Both the position numbers and the translations under genes were made by a program. From Paraburkholderia ginsengiterrae (GTDB taxonomy: Bacteria; Pseudomonadota; Gammaproteobacteria; Burkholderiales; Burkholderiaceae), in the NCBI RefSeq assembly GCF_001645125.1, contig NZ_LXKA01000065.1:100411-164410 (forward strand): DNA of 64,000 nucleotides, in the 5' to 3' direction. The notes below the pieces were generated by a model. The model saw nothing but the letters and a program-made list of their open reading frames with translations. It was not told the origin of the DNA and made no database searches. The stretch's first letter is position 1. Each line of letters starts with the position of its first letter. Shown here piece after piece: positions 1-8,320 of the stretch.

Positions 1-2613
1 TTCGAACAGGCCGCGGAACGTCATGTGGCGCTTCGTCTGATCGTTGATCAGATGCGCGTATTCCTTGTACGTCTGATACGAGTTGCTGCGTGCCGAGTGT
101 TGCAGCTTGGCGATCGCATCCGGCGTCCACATGTGTTCTTCGCCGCGCACGCGGTAGGCGTACTCGCCGCCCGCGTCGAGCATGTTCGCGAGGATCGGGT
201 TGTCGCCGAACGCTTCGCGATGCAGACGGATCGCTTCTTCCGCCACGTCGAACAAGCCAATGCCGCCAACCTTCGACGACGTGCCCTTGAAGTACTTCGA
301 CACGAGGTCTTCAGCGAGGCCGACGGCTTCGAAAATCTGCGCGCCGGTGTACGACATATAGGTCGAAATGCCCATCTTGGACATGACCTTCTGCAGGCCC
401 TTGCCGACTGCCTTGGTGAAGTTGTAGACCGCCTTCTCCGCCGACAGGTCGCCCTTCAGGCCGGCGGCGAGCTGGCCGAGCGTTTCCATCGCGAGGTACG
501 GGTGCACGGCTTCCGCGCCGTAGCCCGCCAGCAGCGCGAAGTGGTGCGTTTCACGTGCCGAGCCGGTTTCGACGACCAGGCCCGCGCTCGTGCGCAGACC
601 GTGCTGCACGAGGTGCGTATGGATCGCGGCGGTGGCCAGCAGCGCCGGAATCGCGACGTTGTCGCGGTCGGTCCGGCGGTCCGACACGATCAGCATGTTG
701 TAGCCGGACTTGACCGCATCGACCGCTTCCGCGCACAGCGACGCGAGACGCGCTTCAATGCCTTCCTTGCCCCAGGCGACCGGGTAGCAGATGTTCAGTT
801 CATAGGAGCTGAACTTGCCGCCCGTGTACTGATCGATCGCGCGGATCTTCGCGATGTCCTTGAAGTCGAGCACCGGCTGCGACACTTCGAGACGCATCGG
901 CGGGTTGATGTTGTTCGTGTCCAGCAGGTTCGGCTTCGGACCGACGAACGACACCAGCGACATCACCATGTTTTCGCGGATCGGGTCGATCGGCGGGTTC
1001 GTCACTTGCGCGAACAGCTGCTTGAAGTAGTGATAGAGCGTCTTGTTCTTGTTGGACATGACCGCCAGCGGCGAGTCGTTGCCCATCGAACCGACGGCTT
1101 CTTCGCCTGCTTGCGCCATCGGCGCCATCAGGAACTTGAGGTCTTCCTGCGTGTAGCCGAAGGCCTGCTGGCGATCCAGCAAGGCAGCGGCTTCGCGGCG
1201 TTCCGTGGCGACGTCTTCGGCTTTCGGCTCGATTTCGTCGAGCTTGATGCGCACCGCGTCGATCCAGCTCTTGTACGGCTTGGCGTTGGCGAGGTTGTCC
1301 TTCAGTTCCTTGTCGTCGATGATGCGGCCGTGTTCCATATCGATCAGGAACATCTTGCCCGGCTGCAGACGCCACTTCTTGACGATCTTCGACTCGGGAA
1401 TAGGCAGCGTGCCGGCTTCCGACGCCATGATCACGAGATCATCGTCGGTGATGATGTAGCGCGCCGGACGCAGACCGTTGCGGTCGAGCGTCGCGCCGAT
1501 CTGGCGGCCGTCGGTGAAGGCGATGGCAGCGGGGCCGTCCCACGGCTCCATCATCGCGGCGTGGTATTCGTAGAACGCCTTGCGGTTCTCATCCATCAGC
1601 GTGTGCTGTTCCCACGCTTCCGGGATCATCATCATCACCGCGTGGACGAGCGGATAGCCGGCCATCACCAGCAGTTCGAGACAGTTGTCGAACGAGGCGG
1701 TGTCCGATTGGCCCGGGTAGATCAGCGGCCACAGCTTCGGCAGGTCGTCGCCGAGCACGTGCGAGGCGATTGCGCCGGTACGGGCGTTCAGCCAGTTGAC
1801 GTTGCCCTTCACCGTGTTGATTTCGCCGTTGTGGGCGATCATGCGGTACGGGTGAGCCAGTTCCCACGCCGGGAACGTGTTGGTCGAGAAGCGCTGGTGC
1901 ACGAGCGCGAGCGCCGAGACGGTGCGCTCGTCCTGCAGGTCGCGGTAATACACGCCGACCTGGCCGGCCAGCAGCAGGCCCTTGTAGACCACCGTGCGCG
2001 CCGAGCACGACGGCACGAAGTATTCCTTGCCGTGCTTGAGCTTGAGCGCCTGGATGCGGTGGCTCGCGGTCTTGCGGATCACATACAGCTTCCGCTCGAG
2101 CGCGTCGGTCACCATGATGTCCTTGCCGCGGCCAATGAAGATCTGGCGGATCAGCGGCTCGCTCGCCTTCACCGTGGGCGAAATCGGCATGGTGTGGTCG
2201 ACCGGCACGTCGCGCCAGCCCAGCACCACCTGGCCTTCGGCCTTCACCGTGCGCTCCAGTTCCTGTTCGCAAGCCAGACGCGACGCATGTTCCTTCGGCA
2301 GGAACACCATGCCGACGCCATATTCGCCGTGCGGCGGCAGCGTCACACCCTGCCGGGCCATTTCCTCACGATAAAAACCGTCCGGAATCTGGATCAGGAT
2401 GCCCGCGCCGTCGCCCATCAGCGGATCGGCGCCGACGGCGCCCCGGTGGTCGAGGTTCTCTAGAATCTTCAAGCCCTGCTCGATGATCTCGTGGCTTTTC
2501 TTGCCCTTGATGTGAGCGACAAAGCCGACGCCGCAGGCGTCGTGTTCGTTTTGCGGGTCGTACAGACCTTGCGCGGCGGGAACCGGATGAGTCGGTTGCT
2601 GGTGGTCGTTCAT
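1..2613 (-). CDS. gltB: Glutamate synthase large (alpha) subunit, 3' part cut by window edge
   Basis: NADPH-dependent glutamate synthase (GOGAT) alpha chain. It makes two glutamates from glutamine and 2-oxoglutarate in cytosolic ammonium assimilation. The reading frame stays open to base 1, giving 871 residues of a protein usually about 1,500-1,560 long, so the FMN/Fe-S C-terminal part lies outside. The start at 2613 gives MNDHQQPTHP followed by HDACGVGF. Cys27 would become the N-terminal nucleophile of the class II glutaminase domain after removal of a 26-residue propeptide. Further glutaminase signatures are HQRFSTNTFPAW, AHNGEINT and DRNGLRPARY. The central domain follows. gltD, its normal partner, is expected just beyond the left edge. 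Family assignment is certain; the missing part cannot be judged. Confidence 0.97.
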   Translation of the reverse strand, partial: MNDHQQPTHPVPAAQGLYDPQNEHDACGVGFVAHIKGKKSHEIIEQGLKILENLDHRGAVGADPLMGDGAGILIQIPDGFYREEMARQGVTLPPHGEYGVGMVFLPKEHASRLACEQELERTVKAEGQVVLGWRDVPVDHTMPISPTVKASEPLIRQIFIGRGKDIMVTDALERKLYVIRKTASHRIQALKLKHGKEYFVPSCSARTVVYKGLLLAGQVGVYYRDLQDERTVSALALVHQRFSTNTFPAWELAHPYRMIAHNGEINTVKGNVNWLNARTGAIASHVLGDDLPKLWPLIYPGQSDTASFDNCLELLVMAGYPLVHAVMMMIPEAWEQHTLMDENRKAFYEYHAAMMEPWDGPAAIAFTDGRQIGATLDRNGLRPARYIITDDDLVIMASEAGTLPIPESKIVKKWRLQPGKMFLIDMEHGRIIDDKELKDNLANAKPYKSWIDAVRIKLDEIEPKAEDVATERREAAALLDRQQAFGYTQEDLKFLMAPMAQAGEEAVGSMGNDSPLAVMSNKNKTLYHYFKQLFAQVTNPPIDPIRENMVMSLVSFVGPKPNLLDTNNINPPMRLEVSQPVLDFKDIAKIRAIDQYTGGKFSSYELNICYPVAWGKEGIEARLASLCAEAVDAVKSGYNMLIVSDRRTDRDNVAIPALLATAAIHTHLVQHGLRTSAGLVVETGSARETHHFALLAGYGAEAVHPYLAMETLGQLAAGLKGDLSAEKAVYNFTKAVGKGLQKVMSKMGISTYMSYTGAQIFEAVGLAEDLVSKYFKGTSSKVGGIGLFDVAEEAIRLHREAFGDNPILANMLDAGGEYAYRVRGEEHMWTPDAIAKLQHSARSNSYQTYKEYAHLINDQTKRHMTFRGLFE

Positions 2614-2742
2614 GGGGACACCGTCTGTGAGGGGCCGGACAGGCCGTTAAACCGTTTTTTCTATTGCCGCAGTTTTGCAGCGCAACCGCGACGGCGCCCT
2701 TCAACGCTGGATGCAACGCGTATCAAAAACGCCGGAATTCGG

Positions 2743-2772
2743 AATATACGCGACGAATCAATGGAATAGCAA
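2743..2772 (-). promoter_or_regulatory. Candidate sigma70 promoter for gltB
   Basis: On the minus strand there is a TTGCTA box (2767-2772), an 18-base spacer and a TATATT box (2743-2748), about 130 bases before the gltB start. The match is moderate and the region is AT-rich compared with its surroundings. Assignment is by inspection only. Confidence 0.4.
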
Positions 2773-2848
2773 ATAAAACGTGATGATCGGGACCCAATTA
2801 TCAAGTTGGTGCATTGCGGCTATATTTTATTGGTGCCACATCAAAACA

Positions 2849-2882
2849 GTGCAAAAGAAAACGGCATGCGAAGATGCCGTTT
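2849..2882 (-). terminator. Intrinsic terminator of the transposase-like gene
   Basis: A 9-bp perfect stem (2859-2867 with 2874-2882, loop GCGAAG) is followed on the minus strand by a T-rich tract (TTTTCTTTTG). It sits just after the stop of the gene at 2910-3617 and separates that gene from gltB. Confidence 0.75.
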
Positions 2883-2909
2883 CGATGCAGACCGTTGATG
2901 CGAAACGCT

Positions 2910-3617
2910 TTATTGCTGCTGGGGCGTCTCGCGGACCTTGCGCGGCCGCCCGCGCGGCAGCGGCGACACGCGCCGGTTGGCGGCCCGCGCCGCCCATTCC
3001 CGATACGTATCGCTGCCCAGAACCCAGCCCTTCAGCGTGGCCTGCTGAAGCTGACTGGTCTCGCGTTCGTCGAGCGGCTGCTCGCACAATTCGCGGTACG
3101 CACGCTGCCGCTCGAACGGCGTGTTGCCGAGCGACCAGTACAAGGGGTGGTCGGTGATCAGGCTGTCGAGCGTGAGGCCGATGTGATGGCGGTAGCTCGA
3201 CCAGCGGTAGTCTTCCGGCGCGCTCACCAGCTGCGCGCGCACCGGACACATCTCGACCACGCGGCTCGCCAGCAGGAAGTAGCGCTCGCCTTCGATCACC
3301 GTGGCGCGGTAGCGGCCCTCCCACAAGGTGCCGCGGCGCGCGTACCGCCGGTTGAAGTGCGCCACGTAGCGGCGCCCCACCGCCTGCATCGCCTTCGGCA
3401 GGCTCGACTCCTCGGTGGGTGTGACGAGCAGTTGCACCGCGCCGGGCATCAACGCATAAGCGTGAATGGATAAGTGATGGTCGCGTGAAGCCGCTTTAAG
3501 ACAATCGATGAAAAGCTCGTAGTCCTGGTCATCCACAAATGCGGGCTGCTGATCGAGTCCGCGAAGGATGACGTGCTGCGGCTGGTCAGGGACATAGAGA
3601 CGTGCAAGCCGTGCCAT
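2910..3617 (-). CDS. REP-associated (Y1/IS200-like) transposase family protein with degenerate HUH motif
   Basis: A 235-residue protein of the REP-associated tyrosine transposase (RAYT) family. The family framework is clear: PQHVILRG near residue 13, IHAYALMP (51-58), GRRYVAHFN (81-89), GTLWEGRYRATVI (96-108), PVRAQLV and PEDYRWSSYRHH (135-145). The metal-binding HUH motif, normally MPNHVHLL, reads MPGAVQLL, so both histidines are replaced (Ala60, Gln62). A candidate catalytic tyrosine (Tyr84) remains. The ENPVRAGLV-like motif is altered to EMCPVRAQLV. No flanking terminal repeats were recognised. The C-terminus is basic (GRPRKVRE). It lies upstream of gltB in the same direction with its own terminator. 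Nuclease activity is unlikely; a domesticated DNA- or RNA-binding role is inference. Confidence 0.8.
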   Translation of the reverse strand: MARLARLYVPDQPQHVILRGLDQQPAFVDDQDYELFIDCLKAASRDHHLSIHAYALMPGAVQLLVTPTEESSLPKAMQAVGRRYVAHFNRRYARRGTLWEGRYRATVIEGERYFLLASRVVEMCPVRAQLVSAPEDYRWSSYRHHIGLTLDSLITDHPLYWSLGNTPFERQRAYRELCEQPLDERETSQLQQATLKGWVLGSDTYREWAARAANRRVSPLPRGRPRKVRETPQQQ

Positions 3618-3804
3618 GCTGGAGTATCCGATAGTCGCGTTGGTACATACCCGAAGGTCCGAAGAGCCGCCTGCGCCCGAGGTTCGGCGCAGCGCGGCTA
3701 AGCCAGAAACCGCGCGGGGCTTAGGGAGAAAGCTCTAACCGCCGCGTATGGTTTGTTTCAAACGTTGTCGTCATAATGAGCGAGCCTTTTTTGGAGGAGC
3801 ACAT

Positions 3805-4530
3805 ATGAAATTAAAACAGGCCGTAACGGGGATCGCGGCACTCGCCTGCATGACAACGGCGGCGCACGCGCAATCGGCCGGCAGCTTTTTCGTCACATCG
3901 GGCTGGTTCCATTTTGCACCCCAATCGAGCAGCCAGCCGTTGACAGTGACAAGCATTGGCGGCAGCCCGACCAACATTACCGAAGCCAACACCGGCGCAA
4001 CACTTAGTTCAGGCGACACGCTTGGCCTCACCGCCGGCTACTTCATCACCGATCACATCGCAACCGAATTCGTGTTCGGCATCCCGCCTTCCTTCGACCT
4101 GCAGGGCTCGGGCAGCCTCGAACAATTCGGCAAGCTGGGCCAGGCGAAACAGTGGAGCCCGACTCTGCTGCTCAAGTACTACTTCAATGCTCCGACCGCC
4201 ACCTTCCGCCCGTATCTCGGCGTTGGTGTGAGCCGTATCTGGTTCACCGACGAAAAGATCACCAACGGCGTATTCCAGGCAAACGTGCTGCATGGTCCGA
4301 CCGCCGTCACTACGGATAGTTCGTGGGAGCCGGTGTTTAATCTCGGCTTTACCTACTCGTTCAACCAGCACTGGTTTGCCGGCGCCTCGGTTTCGTACCT
4401 GCCGCTCAGCACGACCGCCAAGCTGAACACCGCCGCCGCGACGCCGGTCGGCACGCTGAACGTGCAATCGCAAACCAAGATCAAGCTGAACCCGATCGTC
4501 ACCTACGTCAACATCGGTTACCGTTTCTAA
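3805..4530 (+). CDS. ompW: OmpW family outer membrane protein
   Basis: A 241-residue outer membrane protein expected to form an eight-stranded beta-barrel with a narrow hydrophobic channel. Start 3805 is chosen because GGAGGAG (3793-3799) precedes it and because it opens a signal peptide, MKLKQAVTGIAALACMTTAA, with probable cleavage after AHA (residue 22). Features of the family are the mature start with FFVTSGWFHFAP, GLTAGYFITDHIATEFVFG, TLLLKYYF, FRPYLGVGVSRIWF, and the terminal NIGYRF ending in Phe as required for barrel assembly. The in-frame ATG at 3748 would add 19 residues before the signal peptide and is rejected. It is a monocistronic gene followed by a strong terminator. Physiological substrate is unknown. 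Confidence 0.9.
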   Translation: MKLKQAVTGIAALACMTTAAHAQSAGSFFVTSGWFHFAPQSSSQPLTVTSIGGSPTNITEANTGATLSSGDTLGLTAGYFITDHIATEFVFGIPPSFDLQGSGSLEQFGKLGQAKQWSPTLLLKYYFNAPTATFRPYLGVGVSRIWFTDEKITNGVFQANVLHGPTAVTTDSSWEPVFNLGFTYSFNQHWFAGASVSYLPLSTTAKLNTAAATPVGTLNVQSQTKIKLNPIVTYVNIGYRF

Positions 4531-4587
4531 CGCTTCAGGAAATTTGGGGCCGTAGACCTAGGTTAGTCGAATTTTCGTGGCTTGGAC

Positions 4588-4624
4588 AACGCCGTCATGC
4601 ATCCCATGACGGCGTTGCCGTTTT
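4588..4624 (+). terminator. Intrinsic terminator after ompW
   Basis: A 12-bp perfect stem (4588-4599 with 4605-4616, five-base loop) is followed by GCCGTTTT. It lies 57 bases after the ompW stop. Confidence 0.8.
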
Positions 4625-4887
4625 GCGCGTGTATCCAATGAGCCGGATCGACGCGTGGCGGCATCGCGCGGCCAACGAATGCGCAACGGATGGGTATTTG
4701 TAAATTTGGCGCGAAATTGGGCCGGTGCATGCAATATCTGCTGAAGATTGGTCATGGTCGGCACGGCTTGAAAGGGCTGCGAGGTTTGGCACCGAAGTTG
4801 CGGCTACAAGGTATTTCCCGCGTCGCGAGGTGAATTTGTGTCTTCGTGACAACGCGCGGGACCCTTCCTCTCATCTACGGAGCGACT
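4625..4887. other. Intergenic region between ompW terminator and the DUF883 gene
   Basis: The whole gap from 4531 to 4887 has no credible gene. After the ompW terminator the sequence is somewhat AT-richer than its neighbours and presumably carries the promoter of the next gene. I see no convincing -35/-10 pair and no repeat. Confidence 0.5.
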
Positions 4888-5268
4888 ATGACTGCCCTTC
4901 CAAACACGCGAGACGCCCTTGGCGAATCCTGGACCAGCACTAGCCGCCGCGCGCGGCGGATTGCCCGCCACGGCCGCCACGCGGCCGAAGATATCGCCGG
5001 CGAACTGCGCACGCTCATGTCAGAACTTGAATCCACGCTGGCGGACGGCACCCATGCCGACGCCGTGGCGTTGCGCAGCAAACTTCGCCAGCAACTCGAG
5101 GTGGCCCGCACCCGGCTGAACGAGACGCGCGAGGCCGTGCGTGAACGCGCCGAAGTGACGGCGGCCGATGCCGACGACTACGTGCATGAAAACCCTTGGC
5201 AGGCCATTGCGATCGCCGGCGGCGTGGCGTTGGTTGCAGGCGTCCTGATCGCTTCGCGCCTGCGCTAG
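4888..5268 (+). CDS. DUF883 / ElaB-YqjD family membrane-anchored protein
   Basis: A 126-residue protein of the ElaB/YqjD/DUF883 family. In Escherichia coli these are inner-membrane, stationary-phase proteins that bind ribosomes. The N-terminal part is charged and mostly helical (about residues 17-95, probable coiled coil, with LRQQLEVARTRLNETREAV). The family motif ENPWQAIAIAGG leads into one C-terminal membrane segment (about 102-122), and the protein ends LIASRLR. Start 4888 is preceded by ACGGAG; the upstream in-frame ATG at 4846 adds 14 unrelated residues and lacks a ribosome site. It is convergent with dgt. Function beyond family membership is not known. Confidence 0.8.
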   Translation: MTALPNTRDALGESWTSTSRRARRIARHGRHAAEDIAGELRTLMSELESTLADGTHADAVALRSKLRQQLEVARTRLNETREAVRERAEVTAADADDYVHENPWQAIAIAGGVALVAGVLIASRLR

Positions 5269-5290
5269 GCGAGCACTTTCCTGATCGGAC

Positions 5291-5309
5291 GCCGGCGCCC
5301 GCCGGCTTT
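5291..5309 (+). terminator. Weak GC-rich hairpin between convergent genes
   Basis: A 6-bp stem GCCGGC (5291-5296 with 5301-5306, loop GCCC) is followed by TTTC. It sits in the 45-base gap between the DUF883 and dgt stops. The U-tract is short, so termination efficiency is doubtful. Confidence 0.35.
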
Positions 5310-5313
5310 CGAG

Positions 5314-6516
5314 TCAGTTGTCTTCGATCACGAAGAGGCGCTGGTACTCCTTGACCGCGTAACGATCCGTCATACCGGCAATGTAATGGGCGATCAGGCG
5401 CGGCTGCTGCGCCGCGTCGGTGGACTGATAGCTCGGCGGCAACAGCCGCGGATCGTCCGTGAAGGCGTCGAACAGACCGACGACGACACGGCGGGCCTTG
5501 TTGGCCATGCGCATCACGCGGTAATGGCGATACAGATTCTTGAACAGGAAGCGCTTGAGAGCCGCGGCCTGCGCGGCCACCGTTTCGCTGTGGGCGACGA
5601 GCGCCGGCGCTGAACGCACGTCGTCCAGCGACGCCGGCGCGTGCCGGATCAGATTCAGCCTGGTGGCATCGATCAGATCGACAATCAGCGTATTGATGAT
5701 GCGCCGCACCGTCTCGTGAATCAGCCTGCGCCCTTCGATCTGCGGATAATCGCGCCGCGCCGTTTCATAGTGCGTCTGCCATAGCTCCACCTCCGCGAGC
5801 TGCTCGACGGTAAGCAAGCCTGAACGCAAACCGTCGTCGACGTCGTGGTTGTTGTACGCGATCTCGTCGGCCACGTTCGCGATCTGTGCCTCGATGGACG
5901 GCTGCCGTCCTTGGAGAAAGCGCTCGCCCAGTGCGCCGAGCCGCCGCGCATTCTCACGCGAGCAATGCTTGAGAATGCCCTCGCGCGTTTCGAAGCAGAG
6001 GTTCAGGCCGTTGAACGCGCCATAGTGCTCCTCCAGATCGTCCACCACGGCGAGGCTTTGCAGGTTGTGCTCGAAGCCGCCGTGCTCGCGCATGCATTCG
6101 TTGAGCGCATCCTGGCCGGCGTGGCCAAACGGCGTATGCCCGAGATCGTGGGCGAGTGAAATGGCTTCGACGAGGTCTTCGTTGACGCGCAGATTGCGCG
6201 CCACCGACCGCGCGATCTGCGCGACTTCCAGGCTGTGGGTCAGACGCGTGCGAAACAGGTCGCCCTCGTGATTCACGAACACCTGCGTCTTGTATTCGAG
6301 CCGGCGGAACGCCGTCGAGCGGACGATGCGGTCGCGGTCACGCTGGAATTCGGTGCGCGCGCTGGGCGCGGCTTCCGGATAGCGGCGGCCGCGCGACTGC
6401 GCGGAACGGGCCGCATACGGCGCGAGATGCGCTTCGAGCGCCTCTTGCGTCGGCACGGCGATTTCCGCCGTGCCTGCTGGTTCATGCTTTACATCGTCGC
6501 CGCGCCTGTCAGTCAC
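5314..6516 (-). CDS. dgt: dNTP triphosphohydrolase (dGTPase-like, HD domain)
   Basis: A 400-residue deoxynucleoside triphosphate triphosphohydrolase-like protein that would split dNTPs to deoxynucleosides and triphosphate. The HD-domain signatures are [38 protein letters not shown] and, later, [20 protein letters not shown]. The start is a GTG at 6516, supported by GGAG six bases upstream (minus strand GGAGAACCCG then GTG). Length and motif spacing match the shorter type 2 subfamily, not E. coli Dgt (about 505 residues), so substrate preference is uncertain. It lies downstream of aroB in the same direction with a 72-base spacer, so it may be the tail of the aroK-aroB operon. Confidence 0.92.
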   Translation of the reverse strand: MTDRRGDDVKHEPAGTAEIAVPTQEALEAHLAPYAARSAQSRGRRYPEAAPSARTEFQRDRDRIVRSTAFRRLEYKTQVFVNHEGDLFRTRLTHSLEVAQIARSVARNLRVNEDLVEAISLAHDLGHTPFGHAGQDALNECMREHGGFEHNLQSLAVVDDLEEHYGAFNGLNLCFETREGILKHCSRENARRLGALGERFLQGRQPSIEAQIANVADEIAYNNHDVDDGLRSGLLTVEQLAEVELWQTHYETARRDYPQIEGRRLIHETVRRIINTLIVDLIDATRLNLIRHAPASLDDVRSAPALVAHSETVAAQAAALKRFLFKNLYRHYRVMRMANKARRVVVGLFDAFTDDPRLLPPSYQSTDAAQQPRLIAHYIAGMTDRYAVKEYQRLFVIEDN

Positions 6517-6588
6517 CGGGTTCTCCGAAACATGGGCGGCGCCTCGTGACGCTGGTGCGCAATGCGTTGCTGACGTGCCTCGCGGTGT

Positions 6589-7665
6589 CTAGACAGCGGC
6601 GGCCAGCGTGGCGTGCACCTCTGCGTCGGGCGCCTGGGTGATCAGCGTCTCACCGAAACGCTTCAGCAGAATGAATTTGATCGCGCCGGCTTCCGCCTTC
6701 TTGTCGACCCGCATCAGTTCGACATAGCGCGCCTCGCCCAGCGCGGGGGCCCGAATCGGCAAATGCGCTGCGACAATCACGTCGACCAGACGCTTGCGCG
6801 CCGCCTCGTCGAGATAGCCCATGCGCACGGACAGGTCCGCCGCCATCACCATCCCGCAACCGACCGCTTCGCCGTGCAGCCACTCGCCGTAGCCTAACCC
6901 GGCTTCGATCGCATGGCCGAAGGTATGCCCAAAATTGAGAATGGCGCGCAGCCCGCCTTCCCGCTCGTCCTGCGCGACCACCGAAGCCTTGATTTCGCAC
7001 GACCGCTTGACCGCTTCCGCCAGCGCTTCGGGCTCGCAGCGATTGAGCGCCTCGACATTGGCTTCGATCCAGCCAAAGAAGCCCGCGTCGGCGATTGCGC
7101 CGGTTTTGATGACTTCGGCGACGCCCGCCGCCAGTTCACGCGCGGGCAGCGTGCCTAGCGCGCCGATGTCGGCGATCACGGCCTGCGGCTGGTAAAACGC
7201 GCCGATCATGTTCTTGCCGAGCGGGTGATTGATACCCGTCTTGCCGCCCACCGACGAGTCCACCTGTGACAGCAACGTGGTCGGCACCTGAATGAACGGC
7301 ACGCCGCGCATGTAGCAAGCGGCGGCAAAACCGGTCATGTCGCCGATCACGCCGCCGCCCAAAGCGATCAGCGTGGTCTTGCGATCGGCGCGTGCGCCGA
7401 GCAGCGCGTCGAAAATCAGGTTCAGCGTTTCGAGGTTCTTGTAGGCCTCGCCGTCCGGCAGAACCACTGTGGACACCTGCTTGCCAAGCGGCGCCAGCGC
7501 GGCGCGCAGCTTGTCGCCGTAGAGCGGGTCGACGGTGGTATTGGTGACGATGGTGACCGAGTTGCCGGCGATATGCGGCGCGAACAGCGCGGTCTGGCCG
7601 ATCAGTTCGGCACCGATATGGATGGGGTAGGCGCGCTCGCCCAATTCGACGTTGACGGTAATCAT
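6589..7665 (-). CDS. aroB: 3-dehydroquinate synthase
   Basis: A 358-residue enzyme of the second shikimate-pathway step (DAHP to 3-dehydroquinate, NAD+ and divalent metal dependent, cytosolic). Seen motifs are [35 protein letters not shown] (nucleotide binding), [42 protein letters not shown] and [12 protein letters not shown], the last two carrying metal ligands. The start [18 protein letters not shown] at 7665 is the usual Burkholderia start. An alternative ATG at 7674 overlaps the aroK stop by one base (TAATG) and would add MDR. Either way it is translationally close to aroK and forms the conserved aroK-aroB pair. Confidence 0.96.
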   Translation of the reverse strand: MITVNVELGERAYPIHIGAELIGQTALFAPHIAGNSVTIVTNTTVDPLYGDKLRAALAPLGKQVSTVVLPDGEAYKNLETLNLIFDALLGARADRKTTLIALGGGVIGDMTGFAAACYMRGVPFIQVPTTLLSQVDSSVGGKTGINHPLGKNMIGAFYQPQAVIADIGALGTLPARELAAGVAEVIKTGAIADAGFFGWIEANVEALNRCEPEALAEAVKRSCEIKASVVAQDEREGGLRAILNFGHTFGHAIEAGLGYGEWLHGEAVGCGMVMAADLSVRMGYLDEAARKRLVDVIVAAHLPIRAPALGEARYVELMRVDKKAEAGAIKFILLKRFGETLITQAPDAEVHATLAAAV

Positions 7666-7673
7666 ACGGTCCA

Positions 7674-8225
7674 TTATGACGCAGGAGGTTTGGCGACGCC
7701 GGCCATCTCGAGCTGCATCAGGACCATGTTGACGAGTCCGTTGACCGACGGCCGGCCGGTTTCGATCACGAAGTGCGCGCATTCCCGGTATAACGGATCG
7801 CGCACCTCATAGAGCGCTTCGAGGCGCGCTTTGGGGTCTTCAGTCTGCAAAAGCGGGCGGTTTTTGTCGCGCCGGGTGCGCAGCCACAGGTCATGCGGAT
7901 TGGCGCGCAGATAGATCACGAGCCCGCGGCTTTGCAGCGCTTCGCGGTTTTCCGGCCGCAGCACCGCGCCACCGCCAGTGGCGAGCACAATATTCTCGCG
8001 CCCGGTGAGCTCGGAAATCACAGACGCCTCGCGCTCGCGGAAGCCCGCCTCGCCCTCCAGCTCGAAGATCACGGGGATGCGTGCGCCCGTGCGCGCCTCG
8101 ATTTCATGATCCGAATCGAAGAACGGACGATCGAGACGGCGCGCAATGGCCCGGCCCACGGTGGTTTTCCCTGCCCCCATGAGCCCTACAAAAAATACAT
8201 TGGCGTGTGCGTCCCGCGCTTGCAA
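7674..8225 (-). CDS. aroK: Shikimate kinase
   Basis: A 183-residue shikimate kinase (ATP plus shikimate to shikimate-3-phosphate, cytosol). The Walker A loop [11 protein letters not shown] starts at residue 14. The substrate-binding [26 protein letters not shown] and the [11 protein letters not shown] motif follow, then the lid Arg region KNRPLLQ. The start codon is TTG at 8225. It is supported by GAGGA five bases upstream and by the [14 protein letters not shown] start typical of Burkholderia AroK. The next ATG would delete part of the P-loop. It sits between pilQ (95-base gap) and aroB, as in many gamma- and betaproteobacteria. Confidence 0.96.
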   Translation of the reverse strand: MQARDAHANVFFVGLMGAGKTTVGRAIARRLDRPFFDSDHEIEARTGARIPVIFELEGEAGFREREASVISELTGRENIVLATGGGAVLRPENREALQSRGLVIYLRANPHDLWLRTRRDKNRPLLQTEDPKARLEALYEVRDPLYRECAHFVIETGRPSVNGLVNMVLMQLEMAGVAKPPAS

Positions 8226-8320
8226 CGGTGTCCTCTGGCTAATCCGGTATGGTTCGTGCCGCAGCTTACTGGCAAAGCGGCTGCCTTGTCGAGCCTGCGC
8301 GCCGCGGCGCGCACTTGCCC

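Noticed and set aside
2910-3617. An active insertion sequence next to gltB
   Set aside because: No terminal palindromes or target duplication were recognised and the catalytic histidines are missing.
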